Shown here: piece after piece, positions 1-8,034 of the stretch
Layout: each line of letters starts with the position of its first letter
Position numbering within the stretch: the stretch's first letter is position 1
Source: UBA6168 sp964643005
GTDB taxonomy: Bacteria; Bacteroidota; Bacteroidia; Chitinophagales; Saprospiraceae
Assembly (NCBI GenBank): GCA_964643005.1
Contig: CAZXQI010000053.1
Span: forward strand, 1-24,537
Length of the DNA stretch: 24,537 nt
Direction of reading: 5' to 3'
Translations under genes and position numbers: made by a program
The notes under the pieces: generated by a model
What the model was told of the DNA's origin: nothing
What the model saw: the letters and a program-made list of their open reading frames with translations, nothing else
The model's database searches: none

Positions 1-1
1 G

Positions 2-556
2 AGGGAATTGAGTGAAATCAGAGCGGAACTACAGCCCTGGGCAGCCGAACTCGTACCCTGGTCTAAAGAAGAAATGGAACAACTCTCCTTCCGCCAGATG
101 AATAAATCCACCAAAAAAGGCATCTCGACCTCTGCAAGAGGAATTTTTACAACCATTTATCACGAACCACTGATTGCCTGGGCCTACCGAAAATACTTAG
201 GCGGCAGCGAAAACGCCTTGCTGTACGCCCGCACCAGCGACAGAGAATTCATTTACCGCATGAAGTCTGGAGAGGTAGAAGTGGTAGTTAACAATGAACT
301 TATCGGAAAGATTAATGCCGACGGAGTCCTATATAATTCAAAGGGGAACAAACAATTAGCTCAAATAAATAAAGATAGTGAGCAACTTTTGCTGCCGGTA
401 AGCGTAAACAACCGACGTGTAGGAAATTTGACTTTGGACAAAGGATCGGAGAAGGATAATCCACGGGCTTTTCAATTTCTGACTAACATGTCGAAAGAAG
501 AAGAAAATCTTTTTCTTGCGCTCTCCATCTTGGAAATGGCTAAAGCTGAGGTGTGA
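2..556 (+). CDS. hypothetical protein, probably 5'-truncated by the window edge
   Basis: The reading frame is open from base 2 to the TGA at 554-556 and has no in-frame stop before the window edge, so the true start may lie upstream. The first possible start inside the window is a TTG at position 8, preceded by a purine-rich GAGGGA that could act as a ribosome binding site. From that TTG the product has 182 residues. It is soluble-looking and mixed-charge, with a basic stretch near residues 32-45 (NKSTKKGISTSARG) and an acidic helical C-terminus. There is no signal peptide, membrane segment or catalytic motif I recognise. The middle part (about 65-145) reads like beta-strands with repeated short hydrophobic runs, but I cannot assign a family. 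It ends about 68 bp before the promoter proposed for the secretion locus, so it is probably a separate transcription unit. Confidence 0.6.
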   Translation, partial: RELSEIRAELQPWAAELVPWSKEEMEQLSFRQMNKSTKKGISTSARGIFTTIYHEPLIAWAYRKYLGGSENALLYARTSDREFIYRMKSGEVEVVVNNELIGKINADGVLYNSKGNKQLAQINKDSEQLLLPVSVNNRRVGNLTLDKGSEKDNPRAFQFLTNMSKEEENLFLALSILEMAKAEV

Positions 557-623
557 GCACCTACTATAAAGTTCATTAGTAAAAGCCTGATAATCAGTAA
601 AAATTAAAAGAAACCTTTTAAAG

Positions 624-655
624 TTTGCTCAGCTTAATAGAGTTGAATACTTTTG
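624..655 (+). promoter_or_regulatory. Bacteroidota-type promoter of the T9SS trio
   Basis: TTTG at 624-627 and TACTTTTG at 648-655 are separated by 20 nt. This matches the Bacteroidota sigma-factor consensus TTTG-N19-21-TAnnTTTG. It would start transcription near 662 and leave a leader of about 250 nt before the ATG at 917. The match is read directly from the sequence; activity is inferred. Confidence 0.6.
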
Positions 656-669
656 AGCAAATTTTAATA

Positions 670-733
670 TATCTGGTGTCGCCTACAATTCCACCAGATA
701 AAGAGAGGTGTTTAACAGAAGACACAACTTCTG
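670..733 (+). promoter_or_regulatory. two hairpins in the adhesin 5' leader
   Basis: TATCTGGTG at 670-678 is the reverse complement of CACCAGATA at 692-700, giving a perfect 9-bp stem with a 13-nt loop. CAGAAG at 716-721 pairs with CTTCTG at 728-733 around a 6-nt loop. No U-run follows either stem, so they look like leader structure rather than terminators. I recognise no known riboswitch. Confidence 0.35.
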
Positions 734-916
734 CTCTTTCAGACAGAAATTCCTATCTACTGCAAACTGTATAGATTACTTAAAGGACTTAAAGGACGTT
801 AGTAAATTGAGAACTTTAATCCTCATTTTATGCAGCCTAAAACTTTAGCGGGGCGGCAAAAAGTGAAAAAAGGAATTTTAAACTATACTTCTACAACTTT
901 TTTAAATTCAGGAACC

Positions 917-3900
917 ATGAGTATTCCTTTACTTAACAAACCACTTAGAGTTTTCCCTGGTCATTTAAAATGGAGACTTCTGGGTCAGGCTTTTTTGCTG
1001 ATGTTCCTTGGATTAAACGCCCTTTCAGTAAAGGCGGAAGGATCCAAAGACTTTGTCAATTACCCTGGATACAGAATATTTCTCGACACTCGAGACCCAC
1101 AACAACTGAAGGTGTACGCTAATGCCGGAGAGTTCATCAACGTAGGCTCCAGCCACGTAGGTGTTCAGGGAGGCTTTATCGTAATCATTGATCCGTCTGG
1201 CGATACGATTCAAGTTTACGATAATACAGGCGCTACCACTGGACTGGCGATCATTCAGAACAACATCGAGGAATTGAACGGGCCCACCGGTTCGGCCAAT
1301 GGAGGATATAACCCGGGAGTAATAACGGTGCCGCCTGACAAAGAGGGCGTCTGGACGATTGTTTTTGGCTATCCTTCCTACGTCAATTCTCCATTTACTA
1401 ATTTGCTCAACAATGCGCCCTGGACCAGAGCGGCTAATCAGCCTAACACGAGACGGGCTGTGCTCGCTTGGGACGTGACGGTCTCATCGGGCGCTCCTGG
1501 CAACTTGGGAGGAACATTGCACGAAGGTCGCTTGTACAGCAATGAGCACATCTCTCTAATTAACGGAAATGGCGTGTTGACTTCTCCTGTTTTTTATGTA
1601 CTGACCTTAGATGGCTATCTGTATGAAGTGAGGTTTAAAGATGCGGATCCTTTCCGCTTCCCCATCTCCTCCAATTCAAGAGGTTTGGTGGATGGCAATC
1701 TTCAACCGGTTTACAAGTCTAAGGCAGAAAACGCATTCGCCAGGTCGGATGATCCCGACGCCTGGGATCCAGGCTCTCTGTACCTGTATGAACCCCAGGC
1801 TGAGGATTTTGAAGGATTGATCAACAATAAAATATTTTTCAACATACCCGACCCCGCCATGCCAAAAACAGCGAAGGTGACGGATATCTTCCGGGAAAAT
1901 ACGCACGATACCTGGCTGTACAATAATTTGGAAATACTTCAGGTGCTCGATTTCTATTTTATCGGCGCCGATGAAGACGGCTTAGGCTGCGGCCCCGGAG
2001 TCATGCAGCTGGGACAGGGCGGCTGGTTCGTTTTTGAAACCAACCTCTCAGGCCATGTCGTTTTAGACTTAGACTTGAACAACAATGGAATCTTTGGAGA
2101 ACCCAGAGACGTAAGGCTTACCGCCAATATTGAACCCGACGCCGGCCCCTTGATCGTCGATTCCATCTTCTGGGATGGCAAGGATGGCCTGGGAATAAAT
2201 ATTCCCATTGACACGGCTTTTGTTTTCCGATACAAGGCGAGCATCCGCTTTGGCGAGTTGCACATTGCAATGACCGACGTGGAAAACAACCCGCAAGGCG
2301 TCACTTTCCAATGGTTGAATGCCCCCCTTGGATATGCAGACAGCTTGTTTTACTATGATCACTCCGATATTGGAGGGATCGTGAGTGGAGGCGGGACTCC
2401 GGGCAATGCCCTGCCTACGTCCATTCCATTCAAATACTCCGGCAACTTTGGAAATGACAAGTACCTCGACCAGTGGTTCTTCATTGAAAATGTAATAGGG
2501 CCGGCTTTCGATACCATAGCAGTGGTCGAAAGCTGTACTTGTATAACCGGAGACGCCGAATTAGTGAAGGTAGAGGATGGCGGCGACCGGTGCGAAGGTG
2601 GAAGTATCACTCTGAGCGCTGTGAATACGGTAGATGGCATTGGCGACCTGATTTATAAATGGACAGGCCCCAATGGTTTCTCATTTACAGAAACCATTGC
2701 CGAAGGCGATACCAGCGCAATCTTCCTTTCCAATCTCACAGCTCTCAACGCTGGAACTTATAATGTCTATGCAGAGACGGAAGATGGATGCCTGAGCGAA
2801 CCCCTGCACTTTACAGTGGTCGTCAACCTATTGCCGGTTATCAACGGTTTTAGTGGCGGCGGCAGTTTCTGCCTCGGCGAGAGCACTACGCTGAGCGCGG
2901 CAAATATCGCTTTAGGCATTACCACTATTGATTATATATGGACCTTCCCCAACGGCTCCACCGAAACCGGAACGGTTGCCGGAAATGCGAACATCCAGCT
3001 TTCTCTTCCCAACCTGACCGAAACGCAGGCGGGAACTTACACTCTGGTGCTAAGTTCGGAGCATGGCTGCGTGTCAGAAACTTTCAGCGTAGATGTGACG
3101 GTTAATGCGATACCTGTCTTAACCGCTCTGTCGGGAACCGGCGCCTACTGCTTAGACGACAATCTTTCCCTGAAGGCAGTGAACTCGACGGGCGGCATAA
3201 CTACCATGATCTGCTACTGGACAGGTCCCAATGGATTTAACACTACCCAGACTGTCACAGGTACCGATACCGTGTCGCTTGACTTGACTAATGTCAACCC
3301 ATCTTTTTCGGGATCGTACGAAGTGTATTGCGTTAGCAATTCCTGCGCTTCCAATTCGGTATTATTCAATATAATAGTGACGCAGGCTCCGGAAATCAAC
3401 GCCATTTCTGCCGACAATAGTTACTGCGCAGGAACGGATGTTACTTTGACAGCGCAAAATAATCAACCTGGTACCGGCGAAATTACATACACCTGGATCG
3501 GGCCTAACCCGAATAACCCGCTCTTCCCATTCACAGCTACCGTGCCGGCAGATGCGAGTGGAAATAATTTTGGGCCATTCCCAGTGACGATTACGGACTT
3601 CCAACCTGAAGATACCGGCGTGTACACGTTAATCCTGGTAGCTGCCGGCGGTTGCCCCTCGGTTCCGCAGAGTGTTAATGTTGGAATACGGCCGACCCCG
3701 TCTATTTGCAATGTGCCGGATAAGTACGACGCCTGCCTCGGTCAGGATGTAATCCTGAGCGCTGAAAATTGCACGCCTGGCGTTGAGCCGATCGTCTATG
3801 TCTGGACAAACCCAGACGGATCTATTTGCAGCGAAGGCGTTAGTGGAAACTCCGGACCTTTTAAATGTCTCATTCCCAATATTCAGGAGGCAGACACAGG

Positions 3901-6900
3901 AATTTATACCCTGACCCTCACCTCTAACCTGAGCGGCTGTTCAGCCGACCCAATTGAGGTGGAAGTCAATGTATTCCCCGGTCTCAATATTGAAAACGTA
4001 ACGCCGGACGGTTATTACTGCGAAGGCTCCGACGTCGTACTGACAGGAAATAATTCAGTCACCGTAGGCTCGCTGATCTACACCTGGACGGGGCCGGACG
4101 GTACGGTTCACGGGCCGTTTACAGTGAATGACGACGAACCTCTGACCTACGTAATCCACAACATTCAATTAGAAGATGCAGGCGACTACATCCTCCAGGT
4201 CAGCTCTGAGGGAGGTTGTGTGGCCGACCCGGATACCGTATTTGTTGGAGTTCTGAAAGGAGTAAAGGCTACCTGTACAGGAGGAGGGGATGTCTGCTCC
4301 GGAGACGGAATAATTCTCCAGGGCACAGTGATCACTTCTGCTGATTCTATCTTCTGGGCTTGGATAGGTCCCGATGGCGACACTATAGCTATCGGAGTCG
4401 GCGTGCCCCCAGGACCTTTCGAAATCATCATTATCGCCACGGGCGACAATGGCGGAGTTTATACTTTTAATGCCTGGACCATAGATGGTTGCTATTCGAG
4501 CGTAGTCACCGGGGTGACTGTCCATGAAACGCCCATTGCACATATTGTGACCCAGGATACCACGGCTTGTGAGTTAGATTTACTTACGCTTTGCGGTCAA
4601 AACCTAAATCCGAATGTTGGCGCATTTAGTTACGTTTGGGTTGCGCCGAACGGACAGATTGTCACAGGCGAAGGCTATGGAACTGAAATCTTCTGTGATG
4701 ACTTTTCTCCGGCGATTGACTACGGAGAAGGATATTACGTCCTGATTATTAACGCAGAAGGTTGCACATCCGAACCTGACTCCGTTTATATCGAACTAAA
4801 ACCCAACCCCGTCATCTCGATAATTAGTGGCGGCGGAACTTATTGTGAAGGCGATACTGCCGTGATATGCTTCATCAACACCAATCCGGAAATTGACAGT
4901 TTCTACTATACCTGTATCCTGGCTGACAGTACGCAAATCACGAGTATTGCATCTACCGAAGATACAATTTGTATAGACGTGACCATCGGCGGACCTTTCA
5001 TCGTTTCCCTCGAATCTTTGGACGGCTGCGTCTCGAACTTAGCTATCGGAAATGTCGTGTTCTTACCCTCGCCGGATCTCGAAATTGATATTGTAGATAC
5101 GCTTTGCGCCAATGAAGCGCTGTTTTTAAGCGCAGTGAACAATACGCCTGGCTCCGGTACGGTGGTCTATACCTGGACGGGTCCGGGTGGATTCATCTTC
5201 TCCGATACAGCGGACTGGCACGGGCCATTCCCCGCCCTGGATCCCGATCCTGAAACCGGACTTTACTGCATTGATATTTCCACCTTCAATGGCTGTGCAG
5301 ATACAGCCTGCGTTGAAGTGACGGTCAATCCGATACCGGAAGTCACGAATCTGCATATTGAAGGAGGAGGCGAATACTGCGAAGGGGAAGAAGTGACGCT
5401 TTCCGGAACCGTCTTTATCGAAGGCGGCGGTATTGTCTCTTATGCCTGGACCTTTAATGGCGAAGTCATAGGCACAGGCGCTGCTCCGAGCGGAACCGTA
5501 GTGACCCACGACCTTGGCGCCGTTTCATTGGATGACAGCGGAGAATACTGTCTCGAACTGACTTCCAGCGAGGGATGCCAATCCGAACCGGCATGCACCA
5601 CAGTAGTTGTTAAGCCTATTCCCGTAATTCTCGTAGCTACGGGCGGCGGCGAGTACTGCGAAGGCTCGACAGTCCCATTAAATGGCTCCGGAACTCCGGG
5701 GCTGGGCACAGTCGTTTACACCTGGATCGGCCCCGACGGAGAAGTGGTGTGCAGCGGAACAGCGCCCAGTGAAGGACCATTCCCCTGCTCTGTACCCGAT
5801 GTCGAAACAAACCAGAGCGGAGATTATACCTTAGTTATAACGCTTGACGATTGTCCTTCTGTGCCTGCCAGCGTGAAGGTGGAAATCAATCCGATACCTG
5901 TCGTCATCGAAATAGAAGGCGAAGGCGAATACTGTGAAGGCGATTCTACCACCATATCTTTCACCATTGATACAAAAGGCGCCGCTAGCGTAGATTGGAA
6001 AATGACCGGCCCATTTAGCGACAATGGCACAGTGACTACCACGACGACCATTAGCTACCATATCGAGGTGAACAGCTCAACAGTTGGAACTTATACCATT
6101 ACCCTTGTCTCCGATAAGGGTTGCGAGTCGGTTCCGGTCGTGATAGTGATCGACATTAAGCCAGTACCAGCGCCCGTACTGACGGCAGAACCCAATCCGC
6201 TTTGCCCAGGCGACGAATTGCAACTCAGCGTCGAGGGAATTGGAGAAGGCTTCACTTTTGAGTGGTTTAAGGACGGTGTCAGCCTCGGCGCGACAAGCGT
6301 TCCTTTCTTCAACGTGATAGACCCGACGGGCGGCAATTACTCAGTAGTGGTAAGCTCCGGCAATTGCTCGAATGGCTCTGCCGCAGTAAACGTGACCGTG
6401 CTCGGCGCCCCCGTTGCCGTGGATGATTCCTACGAGAGCCAACCCGGGATAGACGTGATTGGAAATGTCTTGGAAAATGACCAGGTCGGCAGTGGAGTGA
6501 GCGTATCTATTGTGCAGCAGGGGAATTTTGGTACAGTGACGATCGATCAGGATGGTAATTTCACTTATGTACAAGGATCTGAATCGTCCACTACAGACCA
6601 GTTTATTTATGAGATATGTCTGATAGATTGTCCGGACGTTTGCGACCAGGCTATAGTTACCATTACCTCGCTGGATGTTCCATGTGAAGTTCCAAACATA
6701 TTTACGCCGAATGGCGACGGCGCCAACGATTTGCTCATCATTGACTGCGTCGTTCATAATCCGGATAATAGTTTCAAAGTCTTTAACCGCTGGGGAGACG
6801 AGATTTACTCGGCTGAACCTTACCTCAACGACTGGAATGGAACTTATGGCAAAGACGGCAAAGAACTTCCCGCCGCTACCTATTTCTATCTTTTCAAAAA

Positions 6901-6952
6901 AGATAAGAAAAGTAGCGAAGTGAAAGGCGGCTATATTGAAATTGTCAGATAA
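917..6952 (+). CDS. giant secreted Ig-like-repeat adhesin with gliding-motility C-terminal (T9SS type B) domain
   Basis: A surface or extracellular protein of about 2,011 residues, exported by Sec and then the type IX system. I start at ATG 917 because it gives a compact signal peptide (hydrophobic core LLGQAFLLMFLGLNALSV, likely cleaved after VKA); ATG 830 would add 29 polar residues. Residues about 41-550 form a region with no domain I recognise. Residues about 551-1830 hold about 14 Ig-like repeats of roughly 92 residues with the pattern YCEG, then YxWTGPxG, then GxY, then GC. The two cysteines in each repeat suggest an internal disulfide. Residues about 1831-1920 (AVDDSYESQPG, then VLENDQVGSG) match the cadherin/VCBS-like linker type. 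Residues 1922-2011 (PNIFTPNGDG, FKVFNRWGDEIY, PAATYFYLF) are the gliding motility-associated C-terminal domain (CHU_C type). The PorP/SprF gene follows after 88 bp. The ligand is unknown; the adhesin role is inferred from architecture. Confidence 0.92.
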   Translation: MSIPLLNKPLRVFPGHLKWRLLGQAFLLMFLGLNALSVKAEGSKDFVNYPGYRIFLDTRDPQQLKVYANAGEFINVGSSHVGVQGGFIVIIDPSGDTIQVYDNTGATTGLAIIQNNIEELNGPTGSANGGYNPGVITVPPDKEGVWTIVFGYPSYVNSPFTNLLNNAPWTRAANQPNTRRAVLAWDVTVSSGAPGNLGGTLHEGRLYSNEHISLINGNGVLTSPVFYVLTLDGYLYEVRFKDADPFRFPISSNSRGLVDGNLQPVYKSKAENAFARSDDPDAWDPGSLYLYEPQAEDFEGLINNKIFFNIPDPAMPKTAKVTDIFRENTHDTWLYNNLEILQVLDFYFIGADEDGLGCGPGVMQLGQGGWFVFETNLSGHVVLDLDLNNNGIFGEPRDVRLTANIEPDAGPLIVDSIFWDGKDGLGINIPIDTAFVFRYKASIRFGELHIAMTDVENNPQGVTFQWLNAPLGYADSLFYYDHSDIGGIVSGGGTPGNALPTSIPFKYSGNFGNDKYLDQWFFIENVIGPAFDTIAVVESCTCITGDAELVKVEDGGDRCEGGSITLSAVNTVDGIGDLIYKWTGPNGFSFTETIAEGDTSAIFLSNLTALNAGTYNVYAETEDGCLSEPLHFTVVVNLLPVINGFSGGGSFCLGESTTLSAANIALGITTIDYIWTFPNGSTETGTVAGNANIQLSLPNLTETQAGTYTLVLSSEHGCVSETFSVDVTVNAIPVLTALSGTGAYCLDDNLSLKAVNSTGGITTMICYWTGPNGFNTTQTVTGTDTVSLDLTNVNPSFSGSYEVYCVSNSCASNSVLFNIIVTQAPEINAISADNSYCAGTDVTLTAQNNQPGTGEITYTWIGPNPNNPLFPFTATVPADASGNNFGPFPVTITDFQPEDTGVYTLILVAAGGCPSVPQSVNVGIRPTPSICNVPDKYDACLGQDVILSAENCTPGVEPIVYVWTNPDGSICSEGVSGNSGPFKCLIPNIQEADTGIYTLTLTSNLSGCSADPIEVEVNVFPGLNIENVTPDGYYCEGSDVVLTGNNSVTVGSLIYTWTGPDGTVHGPFTVNDDEPLTYVIHNIQLEDAGDYILQVSSEGGCVADPDTVFVGVLKGVKATCTGGGDVCSGDGIILQGTVITSADSIFWAWIGPDGDTIAIGVGVPPGPFEIIIIATGDNGGVYTFNAWTIDGCYSSVVTGVTVHETPIAHIVTQDTTACELDLLTLCGQNLNPNVGAFSYVWVAPNGQIVTGEGYGTEIFCDDFSPAIDYGEGYYVLIINAEGCTSEPDSVYIELKPNPVISIISGGGTYCEGDTAVICFINTNPEIDSFYYTCILADSTQITSIASTEDTICIDVTIGGPFIVSLESLDGCVSNLAIGNVVFLPSPDLEIDIVDTLCANEALFLSAVNNTPGSGTVVYTWTGPGGFIFSDTADWHGPFPALDPDPETGLYCIDISTFNGCADTACVEVTVNPIPEVTNLHIEGGGEYCEGEEVTLSGTVFIEGGGIVSYAWTFNGEVIGTGAAPSGTVVTHDLGAVSLDDSGEYCLELTSSEGCQSEPACTTVVVKPIPVILVATGGGEYCEGSTVPLNGSGTPGLGTVVYTWIGPDGEVVCSGTAPSEGPFPCSVPDVETNQSGDYTLVITLDDCPSVPASVKVEINPIPVVIEIEGEGEYCEGDSTTISFTIDTKGAASVDWKMTGPFSDNGTVTTTTTISYHIEVNSSTVGTYTITLVSDKGCESVPVVIVIDIKPVPAPVLTAEPNPLCPGDELQLSVEGIGEGFTFEWFKDGVSLGATSVPFFNVIDPTGGNYSVVVSSGNCSNGSAAVNVTVLGAPVAVDDSYESQPGIDVIGNVLENDQVGSGVSVSIVQQGNFGTVTIDQDGNFTYVQGSESSTTDQFIYEICLIDCPDVCDQAIVTITSLDVPCEVPNIFTPNGDGANDLLIIDCVVHNPDNSFKVFNRWGDEIYSAEPYLNDWNGTYGKDGKELPAATYFYLFKKDKKSSEVKGGYIEIVR
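2570..6400 (+). repeat. about 14 tandem Ig-like repeat units, ~277 bp period (in-gene)
   Basis: Units begin near 2570, 2839, 3118, 3394, 3700, 3980, 4260, 4540, 4810, 5075, 5337, 5620, 5900 and 6175, each encoding about 88-100 residues. The cores are diverged in DNA, but the EYCEG signature is nearly identical in units 11, 12 and 13 (around 5370, 5650 and 5925), which suggests that recent duplication or gene conversion affected the C-terminal end most. Confidence 0.75.
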
Positions 6953-6957
6953 TCATT

Positions 6958-7008
6958 TGAAATGGTGATTCGCTGTTCGGAACAGACCGGAACGCGAATC
7001 ACCTTTCA
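6958..7008 (+). terminator. long intercistronic hairpin after the adhesin gene
   Basis: TGAAA (6958-6962) plus GGTGATTCGC (6964-6973) pairs with GCGAATCACC (6994-7003) plus TTTCA (7004-7008), giving 15 bp with one bulged T at 6963. The 20-nt loop contains CTGTTCGGAACAG (6973-6985), which can form an alternative small palindrome. No U-tract follows, so it may be an mRNA-stability or partial-termination element between the adhesin and PorP/SprF genes rather than a full terminator. Confidence 0.5.
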
Positions 7009-7040
7009 GCTTCATTGAATCATCCATTAATCCTCGGACA

Positions 7041-7961
7041 ATGAAAAAGATAACCTATACTCTTATTATCACATTCCTTTCAGTGACAGCCTGGTCGCAG
7101 AGTGAGCAACTGTTCACGCACTACATGTTCAACAGGCTGAACTTCAACCCGGCATCGGCAGGCTATAAGGAAGTCCTCGATGCAGGCGCCATCTACCGCA
7201 ACCAATGGTGGTCCGGCATTGAAGGCGCGCCCACTTCCATCAACGTGTATGCGCACATGCCCTTTGCCAAATTGCGCAACGGCCTGGGGATAAACCTGAT
7301 CACCGATAAAATCGGATTGCACAATGTACTTTCTCTCGGACTGAGTTACGCCTACCGCATCCGCTTCAATGAAAACAACACCCTGGCTATCGGCTTGGGA
7401 GGACGTTTTGAAAATGCAAGGGCGGACTGGTCGAAAGCAAATAACGCCGTCAAACCTGATCAGCTGTTTTCTATCAGCGATCTGACTAAGACCGGAACTT
7501 TCAACATCGGCCCCGGAGTGTTTTTCACCAGCAAGAACTTTTATGCGGGGGTTTCAATTCCCCGTATACTGGCCAACTCCCTATACCTCGCCGACAAAGA
7601 CAGCTTTGGCGGGAAAGTCAACACCTACTATGCACAGGCAGGCTTGGCTTTGCCGATGGGACAGAACCTGAAACTGCTGCCCAACCTTCAGGTGCGCTAC
7701 AATCCGCATACGCCCTTTGATATTGACGCCAACGTGAATCTGTTGTTTTACGACTTCTTCATGATTGGAGCTAACTATCGTCTCGACGACTCCATTGACG
7801 GCCTCATTAGATTCCAGTTTAAAAACGGACTGGCTATAGGATTCGCCATGGACTTTACTGCATCGGAACTGAGTAAAGCTACCACAGGGAGCTTTGAGGT
7901 CATGCTGGGATATACCTTCCCTTGTGAAGATTGCGTCATCAAAAATCTGAGATATTTTTAA
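7041..7961 (+). CDS. PorP/SprF family type IX secretion membrane protein
   Basis: A 306-residue outer-membrane beta-barrel protein of the PorP/SprF family. It has a signal peptide (about 1-20, ending AWSQ) followed by the family hallmark YMFNRLNFNPASAGY near residues 28-42 and a mature N-terminus of the SEQLFTHY type. Alternating amphipathic strands run to the end (for example GLSYAYRIRF, LGYTFPCED). In Flavobacterium johnsoniae SprF is needed for export of the adhesin SprB, and PorP/SprF-like genes commonly sit directly downstream of cargo with CHU_C-type (type B) sorting domains. That is the arrangement here, so this protein is inferred to be the dedicated export or attachment partner of the giant adhesin. 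It lies 88 bp after the adhesin, across a hairpin, and 73 bp before the OmpA-domain gene. Family assignment is firm; the partner is inferred. Confidence 0.92.
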   Translation: MKKITYTLIITFLSVTAWSQSEQLFTHYMFNRLNFNPASAGYKEVLDAGAIYRNQWWSGIEGAPTSINVYAHMPFAKLRNGLGINLITDKIGLHNVLSLGLSYAYRIRFNENNTLAIGLGGRFENARADWSKANNAVKPDQLFSISDLTKTGTFNIGPGVFFTSKNFYAGVSIPRILANSLYLADKDSFGGKVNTYYAQAGLALPMGQNLKLLPNLQVRYNPHTPFDIDANVNLLFYDFFMIGANYRLDDSIDGLIRFQFKNGLAIGFAMDFTASELSKATTGSFEVMLGYTFPCEDCVIKNLRYF

Positions 7962-8034
7962 AATTGGTAAAGGCTCGGATGTATAGGAAACCCTTAGAAT
8001 TCTTTTTCATCCTCCTTCAAAAAAAATAAGTCCA

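Larger units (their letters stand above)
557..916 (+). other. intergenic region with the long leader of the giant adhesin gene
   Basis: About 360 bp without a convincing gene. It is AT-rich and holds a good Bacteroidota promoter (624-655). The presumed leader carries a 9-bp hairpin at 670-678/692-700, a second short hairpin at 716-721/728-733, and a perfect tandem 9-mer TTAAAGGAC at 780-788 and 789-797. The in-frame ATG at 830 lies in this stretch and could extend the downstream protein by 29 residues. Confidence 0.6.
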
